Below, piece after piece: positions 26,629 through 35,906 of a DNA stretch of 64,000 nt (within the stretch, counting starts at the first letter, position 1; each line of letters starts with the position of its first letter). The notes beneath the pieces are model-generated. The model had not been told where the DNA came from, did not search any database, and saw nothing but the letters and a program-made list of their open reading frames with translations. The position numbers were made by a program, and so were the translations under genes. The stretch comes from Noviherbaspirillum_A sp047237965. Its GTDB lineage: Bacteria; Pseudomonadota; Gammaproteobacteria; Burkholderiales; Burkholderiaceae_D. The stretch is taken from contig NZ_JBDFLX010000001.1 of the NCBI RefSeq assembly GCF_047237965.1, positions 3,534,001-3,598,000 of the forward strand, written 5' to 3'.

Positions 26629-28554
26629 TCAGCTCTTCGCCGCTGCTTCATATTCGGTTCGCCAGTCGGAAATGACTTTTACCGTATTCCCCAGCAGGTA
26701 GCCTTGAAGCGCACGCAGCCTTTGTTGTCCGGCCTGCATTTCGGCTTTGGTAATACAGCCCCTGACTGCCTGCGCGAGTGTTTTCCTCGCTCTTGATGTC
26801 GCTATGCTTATGGCGGATGCGGGGAGTTGTCCGGCTCTCCATTGCCTGAGTTCCATCTCGGAAAAGCCGCATAGGCTGGCGACCATTTTTTCGTCGACGA
26901 TGCGCGGATAGCCGGTTTTTTCATCCCTCAGAGTCCAGTTCAGACCCTCAAATAAAAACCCGAAATATTTCGGCTCTCCGCTTCTGGCAGGCCAGGACTG
27001 ATCGTTGTCGATGCCCTTGACCTCTCCTTGGGCAGTTAAACGCATGTTGTCCTCATTACGGTCTATCTGGCCGCTGGCTTGGTCGAGCAGCATTAGCCAC
27101 GTCAGATTCCGATAAAGTTCGGCGCCGGCGTCGGAACCGGCATCCGGCTTGGCCAATTCAGCACCTTGGAACCGGCGATAGGTTTCCTCCGCTTTTTCCA
27201 TCATGACGCCTGGCATGAAGACGAAATCAGGAGCTTGGCGCCCTGTCCTGGCCTGGTATTCGGATTTTTCCGTGTCAGTAAGAGGCACAGTCGAAATCGC
27301 AAGTTCGGATTCAACGATAACGTCCGCTCCGAATGCCTTTGCCAAACGATAGGAAGCAAGATTGCGGCCAATAATGCGCGGATCCGCAAGCGTTTCCGGT
27401 CCTATCAGTCCAAAGATATGCAAGGTAAGCAGCCCCGAGTCGTTGCCTTCTCCCGCGATCAGCTCGCCAGCTTGCAAATCGCAACTCCTGACTGTGCCGT
27501 TGCCATTTGATGTCGCTGAAGCGGCAATGAATTTTTCCGGTTTGAATATTCTTTCCGCTTTCGCTGCGTGCACTGCTCTGACTGCAGGGTTTGGATGTTG
27601 CCCGTCCTTGATGAAGAACCTTGCAAAGACGGTATTGAATGCTCCGTTGCCGAATTCCCGTCCTTGGTTTTCTGCCCATGCGTCATGATGGTCCTGAAGA
27701 AAAAGCTCTGCCTGGGCCAGACTCGCTCGCTTGCCGAGCGTCTCCTCGAAAAATTCCCTGGTGTAACCGCGCTGTATCAGTTGCTTTGCAATTTGCCCTG
27801 TAATGCCGGTGCGTTTCAGATGAAGCACCTGTTCAGGCGCATAGCCGGCGTTTTTGAATGACAAGGCCTCCCTTGCTGAAAATCCCTTTTTTCGCCATGC
27901 GCGGAGGTAAGTCGGGTCTTTGGCTGCATGCTCGAATTCTGCCGGCGACACGCCCAGCATTTCCCAGTAACGCCAGTCAGTTCTTAACCCGCGAAGGATG
28001 TCCGCTTCACGCAAGCCGTTACGCAAGGCCTGGAATGCGCCACCCCGGCTGCTTCCCGGCTGATCAACGGCATTTTTCAGCGCCTCGTCCAGCGCTGTCA
28101 GTTTGCCTTGCAACTCCGTCTCTCGGACGTCGCAGTGCCAATAACGCCTTAGTTTGTCATTGTTGTATTCATTTGCCAGGGCGTTGTATTGATCCAGTAA
28201 ACTGGCGGTTTCAGTTAGCACAGGATCATCCGGAGCAGGAAGCGCGGTGCCATCCGGCCCAACAATGGTATTGATCAGACGTAGCTGTGCCCCGGTTGGG
28301 AAACTCAGCAGGTAGGCATCGGTTCGCAGCTTTTCCAGCGAGGCGGATTTATCCGCGCTGACGGCGTCTATGCCTCCAAGGCATTCCCAGTCCTCGCTGG
28401 TCGGGGGGTGGATGGAATCAATGGATCGTGAGACTTCAGCCGACCTGCTTCCCGCATGCACAGGACGGTAAGGGCTCGCGCGCTTGTCACCTTGCACCGT
28501 ATCCTCACGCGGTATCGGTGCTCGATCCCACCGGCCAAATCCTGTCCCGATCAT
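26629..28554 (-). CDS. Kinase-like protein, putative secreted effector
   Basis: 641 residues, no signal peptide, no membrane segment. The first 60 residues are Ser/Arg/Pro-rich and look disordered, as in type III effectors. Residues about 195-285 form short helical repeats. A kinase-like core follows: Gly-rich loop FGNGAFNTVF (301-310), FKPEKF (337-342) with candidate ATP-binding Lys, a catalytic-loop-like QIDRNEDN (497-504) and a metal-site-like GIDNDQSWP (514-522). The D-R-x-x-x-N ... I-D-N-x spacing recalls type II PI4-kinases and related bacterial kinases rather than Ser/Thr kinases. GC is lower than in its neighbours, suggesting transfer. GGGGG lies just before the ATG. No exact family is recognised; substrate unknown. 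Confidence 0.6.
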   Translation of the reverse strand: MIGTGFGRWDRAPIPREDTVQGDKRASPYRPVHAGSRSAEVSRSIDSIHPPTSEDWECLGGIDAVSADKSASLEKLRTDAYLLSFPTGAQLRLINTIVGPDGTALPAPDDPVLTETASLLDQYNALANEYNNDKLRRYWHCDVRETELQGKLTALDEALKNAVDQPGSSRGGAFQALRNGLREADILRGLRTDWRYWEMLGVSPAEFEHAAKDPTYLRAWRKKGFSAREALSFKNAGYAPEQVLHLKRTGITGQIAKQLIQRGYTREFFEETLGKRASLAQAELFLQDHHDAWAENQGREFGNGAFNTVFARFFIKDGQHPNPAVRAVHAAKAERIFKPEKFIAASATSNGNGTVRSCDLQAGELIAGEGNDSGLLTLHIFGLIGPETLADPRIIGRNLASYRLAKAFGADVIVESELAISTVPLTDTEKSEYQARTGRQAPDFVFMPGVMMEKAEETYRRFQGAELAKPDAGSDAGAELYRNLTWLMLLDQASGQIDRNEDNMRLTAQGEVKGIDNDQSWPARSGEPKYFGFLFEGLNWTLRDEKTGYPRIVDEKMVASLCGFSEMELRQWRAGQLPASAISIATSRARKTLAQAVRGCITKAEMQAGQQRLRALQGYLLGNTVKVISDWRTEYEAAAKS

Positions 28555-28747
28555 TGTTCCCCCAAAAAGCTTCGTTATGGATTACTTGCGTAAACCATTT
28601 TGGAAACGAGGTTCGTAATTTTGGGAAACCGGAAAGTCAGTGAATGTCGTTCAAATCGGGACTCGACCCATGCTCTTTAATTGGTCAGCTGCACGGGAGG
28701 TGGCTGGCCCGGCAACCTGTACCAGGCTGATGAGTGTACGGGCCGCC

Positions 28748-29143
28748 TCAACCCTTCTTCACCTGAAACACCTCCACCCCCACCGATTCGCAGTCCGGAT
28801 ACACATCCGGCTTCTCGGTCGACACCCTGACCGCGCGCACTTTGGGATGGGCCAGCATCGCGCGCGCGACGTCATCGCACAGGGTTTCCTGCAGGTGGAT
28901 GTGGCCTTCGGCCATGCGGCGGGCGATGGTGTCGCGCATGAAGTCGTAGTCGACCACTTCATCGAGCTGATCGGCCTGCGGCGTCGACATGGCCAGCGGG
29001 ATGAAAAGGTCGACGTTGATCAGCACCCGCTGCTCGCCCTTCTTTTCAAATTCATGCACGCCGATGTTGATCTGCACTTCATAGTTGCGCAGGAACAGGC
29101 GGCGGCAGTCGGACAGTTCGGGGTAAAACAGGGTAGGCAGCAT
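28748..29143 (-). CDS. folB: Dihydroneopterin aldolase
   Basis: 131 residues. FolB cleaves dihydroneopterin to 6-hydroxymethyl-dihydropterin and glycolaldehyde in folate synthesis. NYEVQINIGVHEFEKKGEQ, DEVVDYDFMRD and VRVSTEKPDVYPDCESVGVE are family signatures, including the conserved YD and late Lys. It lies 33 bp after a pteridine-reductase-like SDR gene on the same strand, so the pair probably forms a pterin operon. Confidence 0.95.
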   Translation of the reverse strand: MLPTLFYPELSDCRRLFLRNYEVQINIGVHEFEKKGEQRVLINVDLFIPLAMSTPQADQLDEVVDYDFMRDTIARRMAEGHIHLQETLCDDVARAMLAHPKVRAVRVSTEKPDVYPDCESVGVEVFQVKKG

Positions 29144-29176
29144 GGGTTTCTCTACAGGTTATGAAAAGGGTCACGT

Positions 29177-29980
29177 TCAGGTGGCAAGGAACATTACGTC
29201 GCGCGGCAGCGGCATCAGGTGCTGGCCGCCGTCGACCAGCAGCGTCGTGCCCGTCACCGCGCCAGCCTGTGCAAGGTAGCAGACCGCGGCGGCTACATCT
29301 TCCGGCAGGCTGGAGCGGCCCAGGGGCGTGACCTTGTGGGCTTTCGCGAAGGCTTCGGGCGTCTGGTCGCCCGACTGCAGCGTGATGCCGGGCGCCACGC
29401 CCACCACCCGCACCCTGGGCGCGAGCGCCTGGGCCAGCATGGTGGTGGCGGTTTCGAGCGCCGCCTTGGACAGGGTATAGGACAGGAAATCGGGGTTCAG
29501 GTTGTGCAGCTTCTGGTCCAGCAGGTTGATCACCACGGACTGCTCGTCCTCCGGCGTGATCGCATGGAGCGCCTGCGCCAGCAATACCGGCGCGGCCAGG
29601 TTGGCATGCATGTGCGCATCCAGCCGCGCCGTCGAAAAATCATCCGCGCCGTCCTCTTCGAACAGGGCGGCATTGTTCACCACGCAGGACACCCGGCCGA
29701 AGCCGGCCGCGCGCGGCAGCAGCGCCCGCACCGCGGCCTCGTCGGACAGGTCGCACTGCAGCGCCAGCGCGCGCCGGCCGCGGCTTTCGATGTCCAGCAC
29801 CGTCAGGTCGGCGTCATCTTCGGAATGCCGGTAGTGCACCACGATATCCCAGCCCTGGTCGGCCATGGCCAGCGCAATGGCGCGGCCCAGGCGCTTGCCG
29901 GCGCCGGTCACGAGTGCAACTTTCCGGGCATTCGTGGTCTGATGTCTGCGTGCAAGCCTTCCGGCGCCGCGTAGATTCAT
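29177..29980 (-). CDS. folM: Pteridine-reductase-like SDR (FolM type)
   Basis: 267 residues from the ATG at 29980, fixed by GGAGGT six bases upstream. Short-chain dehydrogenase with TGAGKRLGRAIA, the TG-x3-R-x-G cofactor loop typical of NADPH-dependent pteridine reductases, then VVHYRHS, NNAAL, and SYTLSKAALE with the catalytic Tyr and Lys. The usual catalytic Ser is replaced by Asp in INLLDQ, exactly 13 residues before the Tyr, as in PTR1. Together with folB downstream this supports reduction of dihydromonapterin or dihydrofolate. The gene symbol is an inference from signature and context. Confidence 0.78.
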   Translation of the reverse strand: MNLRGAGRLARRHQTTNARKVALVTGAGKRLGRAIALAMADQGWDIVVHYRHSEDDADLTVLDIESRGRRALALQCDLSDEAAVRALLPRAAGFGRVSCVVNNAALFEEDGADDFSTARLDAHMHANLAAPVLLAQALHAITPEDEQSVVINLLDQKLHNLNPDFLSYTLSKAALETATTMLAQALAPRVRVVGVAPGITLQSGDQTPEAFAKAHKVTPLGRSSLPEDVAAAVCYLAQAGAVTGTTLLVDGGQHLMPLPRDVMFLAT

Positions 29981-30017
29981 GTACAACCTCCAAGCCTATT
30001 TGACTACAATACCGTCT

Positions 30018-31178
30018 ATGCAACTGCAACTGCCTGATCCTGGTCTCGACGCGCTGATGGCCTCGCGCGCGCTGCAAAACCTCATCGCGAACGACATCCG
30101 CCACAACTCCGGCTGGATTCCCTTCTCCCGATTCATGGAGCTGGCGCTGTATGCGCCGGGCCTCGGTTACTACAGCGGCGGCGCGGCCAAGCTCGGCAGG
30201 GACGGTGATTTTACAACCGCCCCCGAGATGTCGCCCCTGTTCGGCCAGACCCTGGCCCACGTGGTGGCCGACCTGATAGGCAGGACCACGCCGCAGATCA
30301 TGGAGTTCGGCGCCGGCACCGGCAAGCTCGCGCGCGACATCCTCAACGAACTCTCGGCCATGGGCGTGGCGGTGCACCGCTATTCCATCGTCGAGCTGTC
30401 CGGCGAACTGCGCGCCCGCCAGCAGGAAACCCTGCGCGGCTTTCCGCAGGTGACCTGGCTGGACCAGTTTCCGGCGGTGTTCTCGGGCGTCGTGCTGGGC
30501 AACGAGGTGCTGGACGCGATGCCCGTGCAGCTGGTTACCAAGACCGCGCACGGCTGGCGCGAGCGTGGCATCGGCCTGTCGCCCAGGGGCTTCGTCTACC
30601 GCGACCGGCCATGCGATGCGTCGCTGCTGGCGCAGATTCCGCATGCCGAGCTTTTGCCGGAAGGTTATCTGACCGAGGTGCATCCGATCGCGCTGGGCTT
30701 CGTGCGCACGCTGGCCGGTATGCTGCGCGCCGGCTTCGACTACACCGGCCACGGCGGCGCGGCCCTCCTGATCGACTATGGCTTTCCGGCGCATGAGTAC
30801 TATCTGCCGCAGCGCACCGAAGGCACGCTGATGTGCCACTACCGCCATCATGCGCATCCCGACCCGTTCTACATGCCGGGCCTGCAGGACATCACTGCCC
30901 ATGTCGACTTTACCGCCGTGGCGCAGACCGCGGTCGCCAACGGCCTGGACGTGCTGAGCTATGCAAGTCAGGCCGCCTTCCTGATCGACGCCGGCATCGC
31001 CGACATCCTGCAGCGCACCCCGGCCAGCGACCGCCTGCGCTATCTGCCGCGCTCCAACGAGGTGCAGAAGCTGACCTCGCCGGCGGAAATGGGCGAGCTG
31101 TTCAAGGTGATTGCGCTCGGCACCCGGGTCGAATTGCCGCCGCAGTTCGCGCGCAACGACCGCAGCCATCGGCTTTGA
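30018..31178 (+). CDS. MidA/NDUFAF7-like class I SAM-dependent methyltransferase
   Basis: 386 residues from the ATG at 30018; an in-frame ATG at 29979 overlaps the divergent SDR start and adds unconserved residues. Family blocks: GWIPFSRFMELALYAPGLGYY, DFTTAPEMSPLFG, SAM loop EFGAGTGKLA (about residue 96), GNEVLDAMPV, and LIDYGFPAHEYY. Mitochondrial NDUFAF7 methylates an arginine of a complex I subunit; the bacterial role is not settled. No clear Shine-Dalgarno is seen. Followed by a small DUF2905 gene. Confidence 0.9.
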   Translation: MQLQLPDPGLDALMASRALQNLIANDIRHNSGWIPFSRFMELALYAPGLGYYSGGAAKLGRDGDFTTAPEMSPLFGQTLAHVVADLIGRTTPQIMEFGAGTGKLARDILNELSAMGVAVHRYSIVELSGELRARQQETLRGFPQVTWLDQFPAVFSGVVLGNEVLDAMPVQLVTKTAHGWRERGIGLSPRGFVYRDRPCDASLLAQIPHAELLPEGYLTEVHPIALGFVRTLAGMLRAGFDYTGHGGAALLIDYGFPAHEYYLPQRTEGTLMCHYRHHAHPDPFYMPGLQDITAHVDFTAVAQTAVANGLDVLSYASQAAFLIDAGIADILQRTPASDRLRYLPRSNEVQKLTSPAEMGELFKVIALGTRVELPPQFARNDRSHRL

Positions 31179-31227
31179 GTACAATCGGGCTTTCGCCGTC
31201 GACGTTCCACCTCACAGAAAGCCGCGC

Positions 31228-31422
31228 ATGTTCCGCTGGGTCCTGACCATCTTCATTGGCCTGATCGTCTTTTCCGCGCTGCTGCCCTGGCTGGAAAAGC
31301 TGGGCGTGGGCCGCCTACCGGGCGATGTCAGTTTTTCATTGTTCGGCAAGAGAATCTTCCTTCCCTTCGCTTCCACCATCCTGCTCTCCACCGTGATTTT
31401 CCTGGTCGCCCGCTTCCTCTAG
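31228..31422 (+). CDS. DUF2905 membrane protein
   Basis: 64 residues, two transmembrane helices around a short polar LGVGRLPGDVSFSLFGKRIF segment, which is the DUF2905 hallmark. The ATG at 31228 gives the usual family length. Function unknown. It lies 49 bp after the MidA-like gene and is probably co-transcribed. Confidence 0.88.
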   Translation: MFRWVLTIFIGLIVFSALLPWLEKLGVGRLPGDVSFSLFGKRIFLPFASTILLSTVIFLVARFL

Positions 31423-31502
31423 AACGAAGCGTAGGCCCGGCGCAAGCAGGGCCGCCATGCAACTGGGTATACTGCCCGGCCAAACAATAAAACCAGAGAC
31501 AC

Positions 31503-32912
31503 ATGGCCCTGACCCGGGAACAACTGCAGGCGCGCTACGGCGAGCGACACAAATGGCTGGTCCTGGTGACCGTGATGATCGGCTCGATGGCGGCGATCAT
31601 GTCCTCCACCATCGTCAATGTCGCGGTGCCCGACCTGAGCCGCCATTTCACGCTGGGCCAGGAACGCGCCCAGTGGGTATCGACCAGCTTCATGCTGGCC
31701 ATGACGCTGTCCATGCTGACCACGCCCTGGCTGCTGTTGCGCTTCGGCCTGCTGCGCACCTATGCCGGCGCAATGCTGCTGCTGCTGGCCGGCGGCATCT
31801 TTGGCGGCATCTCCGTCAACTACGCGATGCTGATCGCCATGCGCGTGGCCGAAGGCCTGGCCTGCGGCGTGGTGCAGCCGATACCGGCCATCATGATCCT
31901 GCGCTCCTTCGCCAAGGAAGAGCAGGGCAGGGCGATGGGCCTGTTCGGCTTCGGCGTGGTGCTGGCGCCTGCGATCGGCCCCAGCATCGGCGGCTTCCTG
32001 GTCGAGCATTTCGGCTGGCGCTCGATCTTCTTTATCATGGTGCCGTTCTGCCTGACCGTGCTGGCCATGGCCAACCGCTACCTGCCGCTGGGCGGCAGCG
32101 GCGGCAACGGCAAGCCGCTCGACTGGCGCGGCCTGCTGCTGGCGGGCGTGGCCATCATCTGCCTGTTGAACGGCCTGGTGGAGGTGCGCCAGCAGGGCAC
32201 GCTCGCGCTGGTGCTGCTGGCGCTCGGCGTGGCCGGCCTGGCCGGCTTCGTCGCCTACCAGCTGCGCACCGCCAACCCGCTGATGAACATGACCCTGTTC
32301 CGCTATCCGCAGTTCGCCATGGGCGCGCTGGTCGCCTTCATCTACGGCATGGGCCTGTTCGGCTCGACCTACCTGCTGCCGGTGTACATGCAGATCGGCC
32401 TGCATTACCAGCCGTCGCAGGCCGGCCTGGTGCTGCTGCCGGCCGGCGGCGTGCTGGCGGTGACGATCTGGCTCGGCGGCCGGCTGGTGGACCGCTACCG
32501 GCCGCATGTGCTGGTCGCCGCCGGCGTCTCGCTGCTGGCGCTGTCGTTCGCGCTGATGGCCATGGTGCAGGCCGATACCAGCTATGTCGTGCTGATGCTG
32601 TGGGCCATCGTCGGCCGCATCGGTCTGGGCCTGGTGCTGCCGGCGCTCAGCCTGGGCGCGATGCGCGGCGTCGACTACAACCTGATCGCGCAGGGATCCA
32701 GCACCATCAATTTCCTGCGCCAGCTGGGCGGCGCCATCGGGGTGTCGCTGGTGGGCATCGTGCTGGAATGGCGTCTGGCGCTCTACCCGGCCGGGGGCGC
32801 GCATCCGCTGCGCGCCTTCGACGAGACTTTCCTGTTCATCGCCGTGGTGTCGGCGCTGGCGGTGCTGGCGGCCTGGCGCATGCGCGAGCCGCAGGCGGCC
32901 GCGCCGAACTGA
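31503..32912 (+). CDS. MFS drug exporter, DHA2 (EmrB/QacA) type
   Basis: 469 residues with about 14 predicted helices. Typical DHA2 elements are the first helix ending STIVNVAVPDLSRHF, QWVSTSFMLAMTLSML, a GPSIGGFLVEHFGWRSIFFI stretch (motif C region) and GSSTINFLRQLGGAIGVS late. It would export hydrophobic drugs or metabolites using the proton gradient; the substrate is unknown and no EmrA-like adaptor gene is adjacent. It converges on the KefC-like gene with a 6-bp gap. Confidence 0.9.
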   Translation: MALTREQLQARYGERHKWLVLVTVMIGSMAAIMSSTIVNVAVPDLSRHFTLGQERAQWVSTSFMLAMTLSMLTTPWLLLRFGLLRTYAGAMLLLLAGGIFGGISVNYAMLIAMRVAEGLACGVVQPIPAIMILRSFAKEEQGRAMGLFGFGVVLAPAIGPSIGGFLVEHFGWRSIFFIMVPFCLTVLAMANRYLPLGGSGGNGKPLDWRGLLLAGVAIICLLNGLVEVRQQGTLALVLLALGVAGLAGFVAYQLRTANPLMNMTLFRYPQFAMGALVAFIYGMGLFGSTYLLPVYMQIGLHYQPSQAGLVLLPAGGVLAVTIWLGGRLVDRYRPHVLVAAGVSLLALSFALMAMVQADTSYVVLMLWAIVGRIGLGLVLPALSLGAMRGVDYNLIAQGSSTINFLRQLGGAIGVSLVGIVLEWRLALYPAGGAHPLRAFDETFLFIAVVSALAVLAAWRMREPQAAAPN

Positions 32913-32918
32913 TCCTGC

Positions 32919-34721
32919 CTAATCGTCCCATCCGCCGCGGCGTTTCTCGCCGCGCGCCGCGGCGTCGCGGGCGAACATGGCTTCCAGCTCGTCGCGCGCC
33001 TGCCGCGCCATCGACACGTACTGCTGCTGGTCGCGGTAATACGGATAGACGTCGAGCAGCGACTTCAGGGTATGGGCGCGGAATTTCATCGTCGCCTGGC
33101 GCGCCTGCCAGGCGCTTGCGCCGAGATGCTGCATCACGCGCCGGCCCAGCAGCAGAGCGCTCTCGAAGGTTTCGCGCTCGATCACGGTGACGCCGCGGTC
33201 CATCAGGTCGTAGTAGTGGCTGACGTTGCGGGCGCGGGCCAGGATGGGCAGGTCGGGAAACACCTCGCGCGCCGCGTCCACCAGCTTCAGGCTGTCCTCC
33301 ACGTCGTCGATCGCCAGCACCAGCGCCCGCGCACCGGCGGCGCCGGCGGCATGCAGCAGGTCGATGCGGGTGGCGTCGCCATAGAACACCTTGAAGCCGA
33401 AGCGGCGCAGCAGGTCGATCTGGTCCGGGTCATGGTCCAGCACCGTCAGCGACACGCCGTTGGCATGCAGCAGGCGGCCGACGATCTGACCGAAGCGGCC
33501 GAAGCCGGCAATGATCACATGGTCTTCCTTGGCTTCCGGCTTGTCGTCCGGGCGTTGTTTCCCAGCCGCGTGGCGCGGCGCGATCACCTTGTCATGCCAG
33601 AGCAGCAACAGCGGCGTGGCCATCATCGACAGCGTGACCGTCACCACCAGCACCGCCGCCTGCTCCTGGCTGAACACCCGCGCCGTGGCGGCGGCGCCGA
33701 ACACCACGAAGGCAAATTCCCCGCCCTGGGCCAGCACGAAGGCAAACAGCGCCCGCTGGCCGCGGGCAACGCCGAGCTTCATCGCCAGCAGATACAGCAC
33801 CAGTCCCTTGATGACGAGAAACAGGACGACCATGCCCAGGATGCGCCACGGCTGGGCCAGGAACACGGCGAAATCCACCGACATGCCGACCGCCGTAAAG
33901 AACAGCCCCAGCAGCAGGCCCTTGAACGGCTCCAGGTCCGACTCCAGCGCATGCCGGTATTCCGAATCGGCCAGCAGCACGCCGGCGAGGAAGGTGCCGA
34001 GCGCCATCGACAGCCCGACCCATTGCATCAGCATCGCGATCGCGATCACCAGGAGCAGCGCAAAGGCGGTGAAGATCTCGCGCATGCCGGTTCCGGCGAT
34101 CATGCGCAGCGCCGGGCGGATCAGGAAGCGCCCGCCCAGCACCAGCGCCGCGATCACCGCGATGATCCGCGCCGCGTCGACCCAGCTGGTGCTGTCCTGT
34201 CCGGACGACACGCCCAGCATCGGGACGATGGCAATCATCGGAATCGCCGCGATGTCCTGGAACAGCAGGATGGAAAAACCGGCCGCGCCGGCCGGCGTGG
34301 CCATCAGGTTGCGCTCCTCCAGCGTCGCCAGCGCAATCGCCGTCGACGACAGCGACAGCCCCAGGGCTGCGATCAGCGCCACTTTCCAGTCTATGCCGAA
34401 CAGCAGCGCCGTCCCGGCCAGCGCCGCCGCCACCAGCAGCACCTGCGCGCCGCCGCCGCCAAAGATCGGCCGGCGCATCGCCCATAGCCGCTTCGGCTCC
34501 AGTTCCAGTCCGATCAGGAACAGCAGCAGCACCACGCCGAATTCCGAGAAGTGCAGAAGATTTTCCACACCGCTGATCAGGCCCAGGCCCCAGGGCCCGA
34601 TGGCGATGCCGGCCAGCAGGTAGCCCAACACCGCACCCAGGCCGAGGCGCTTGGCGATCGGCACCGCCACGACCGCGGCCAGCAGGTAAATCAGGGCGTT
34701 CTGCAACAGGCTGTGATCCAT
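32919..34721 (-). CDS. KefC/KefB-like monovalent cation:proton antiporter (CPA2)
   Basis: 600 residues. About 12 N-terminal helices form the CPA2 antiporter domain (GLGAVLGYLLAGIAIGPWG, FSEFGVVLLLFLIGLELEPK, LSLSSTAIALATLEER), then a cytosolic RCK/TrkA-N domain begins near residue 400 with the NAD-binding HVIIAGFGRFGQ and ends near LARARNVSHY. This is the architecture of ligand-gated K+ efflux systems such as KefC, KefB or YbaL. The KefF-like gene lies 20 bp upstream on the same strand, supporting a Kef-type system that protects against electrophiles by cytoplasmic acidification. Confidence 0.9.
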   Translation of the reverse strand: MDHSLLQNALIYLLAAVVAVPIAKRLGLGAVLGYLLAGIAIGPWGLGLISGVENLLHFSEFGVVLLLFLIGLELEPKRLWAMRRPIFGGGGAQVLLVAAALAGTALLFGIDWKVALIAALGLSLSSTAIALATLEERNLMATPAGAAGFSILLFQDIAAIPMIAIVPMLGVSSGQDSTSWVDAARIIAVIAALVLGGRFLIRPALRMIAGTGMREIFTAFALLLVIAIAMLMQWVGLSMALGTFLAGVLLADSEYRHALESDLEPFKGLLLGLFFTAVGMSVDFAVFLAQPWRILGMVVLFLVIKGLVLYLLAMKLGVARGQRALFAFVLAQGGEFAFVVFGAAATARVFSQEQAAVLVVTVTLSMMATPLLLLWHDKVIAPRHAAGKQRPDDKPEAKEDHVIIAGFGRFGQIVGRLLHANGVSLTVLDHDPDQIDLLRRFGFKVFYGDATRIDLLHAAGAAGARALVLAIDDVEDSLKLVDAAREVFPDLPILARARNVSHYYDLMDRGVTVIERETFESALLLGRRVMQHLGASAWQARQATMKFRAHTLKSLLDVYPYYRDQQQYVSMARQARDELEAMFARDAAARGEKRRGGWDD

Positions 34722-34741
34722 CGCTTGTCCTCTTTTCCTTC

Positions 34742-35311
34742 TTAATAGCGCGGGGCGCCGGTGTCAGTGCGTTGCGCTAGGGAAGCGGGAAAGCCGGCCA
34801 GCAGGCTGCGGTAAGCCTCGACATGCGCCGCCACCGCCTCCTCGCCGGCCCGGCGGGCGCCATGCAGCACCAGCGGCGGCAGCCAGCGCATGCCGCATAG
34901 CGCCGCAGTTTGCCGGTAGGGCGGCAGGAACGCCGAAAAGGGGTGGCCGTGTTCGCCGCCTTCACTGTAGGACTGCGCGCTGCCGCCGGTCGTCACCGCC
35001 AGCAGGAAATGCTTGCCCGCCAGCGCGCGGCCATTGCGGCCATGCGCCCAGCCATATTCCAGCACCTGGTCCAGCCATTCCTTCTGCAGCGAAGGCATGC
35101 CATACCACTGCATCGGATGCTGAAGCACGATCAGTTCCGCCTGCGCCAGCAGGTTCTGCTCATGGTCGACATCGATCACGAAGTCCGGGTACAGCTCATA
35201 GAGCTCGCTGACGGTCACGTCCGGCACGGCGCGGGCAGCGGCGATCATGCGCCGGTTCACGCGCGAGGCGTTCGGCGCGGCATGGGCATATACGATCAGG
35301 ATTCGGGACAT
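34742..35311 (-). CDS. KefF-like NAD(P)H oxidoreductase, ancillary subunit
   Basis: 189 residues from the ATG at 35311 (MSRILIVYAHAAPNASRVNR), which begins at the conserved flavodoxin-like core; a longer frame lacks support. LIVLQHPMQWYGMPSLQKEWLDQVLEYGWA is cited here in parts: LQHPMQWYGMP and KEWLDQVLEYGWA are the KefF/MdaB family signatures, with GGSAQSYSEGG near the flavin site. It probably binds FMN and activates the neighbouring KefC-like channel, as KefF does in E. coli, while reducing quinones. Start of a two-gene operon. Confidence 0.9.
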   Translation of the reverse strand: MSRILIVYAHAAPNASRVNRRMIAAARAVPDVTVSELYELYPDFVIDVDHEQNLLAQAELIVLQHPMQWYGMPSLQKEWLDQVLEYGWAHGRNGRALAGKHFLLAVTTGGSAQSYSEGGEHGHPFSAFLPPYRQTAALCGMRWLPPLVLHGARRAGEEAVAAHVEAYRSLLAGFPASLAQRTDTGAPRY

Positions 35312-35511
35312 GACAATCTGCAAGAAGGGCGATGCCGCATTATCAACGCCCGGCGTGGTTTTTTCAGCACAATACCGTCTTGTATGCCGCCAGGAACCGA
35401 ACAGACGAAACTTTTTGCATCCGCAAGGCAAAACGCACTTTTATTTCCTGTGCGGCTGGTGCTATGATTCGGCTCCTTCGACATGAAGTGCAGCAAGAAA
35501 ACACTTCGATG

Positions 35512-35540
35512 TTGACAGGCCGAGGGTTTCCCAATATAGT
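35512..35540 (+). promoter_or_regulatory. Sigma70 promoter of the tRNA-Tyr/Gly/Thr-tuf operon
   Basis: TTGACA at 35512-35517, 17-bp spacer, TATAGT at 35535-35540, followed by a GC-rich discriminator about 15 bp before tRNA-Tyr. A near-consensus stable-RNA-type promoter. Confidence 0.88.
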
Positions 35541-35554
35541 TCGGGGTTCCCTGC

Positions 35555-35640
35555 GGAGGGGTGGCCGAGTGGTTAATGGCAGCAGACTGTAAATCTGCCC
35601 TCTTACGAGTACGCTGGTTCGAATCCAGCCCCCTCCACCA
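35555..35640 (+). tRNA. tRNA-Tyr (anticodon GTA)
   Basis: 86 nt with encoded CCA. Acceptor GGAGGGG pairs with CCCCTCC; the anticodon loop reads CTGTAAA; a long variable arm is present as expected for a class II tRNA; the T-loop TTCGAAT is canonical. Confidence 0.97.
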
Positions 35641-35698
35641 CAGGCGAGTAGCGGTAGGTGATAGTAATTTAGTTGTGAGTGGCTGTCTGGTCACCCTT

Positions 35699-35772
35699 GC
35701 GGGTGTAGCTCAATGGTAGAGCTGAAGCCTTCCAAGCTTATGACGAGGGTTCGATTCCCTTCACCCGCTCCA
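35699..35772 (+). tRNA. tRNA-Gly (anticodon TCC)
   Basis: 74 nt with encoded CCA. Acceptor GCGGGTG pairs with CACCCGC, anticodon loop CTTCCAA, T-loop TTCGATT. Second of three tRNAs upstream of tuf, matching the conserved tyr-gly-thr order. Confidence 0.97.
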
Positions 35773-35820
35773 GTTTTCGGCTGTTGACGTTGCTTCAGGG
35801 CGTCAGGAGTCAAAGGTTTT

Positions 35821-35895
<75 letters not shown>

Positions 35896-35906
35896 AATTC
35901 AGTACG

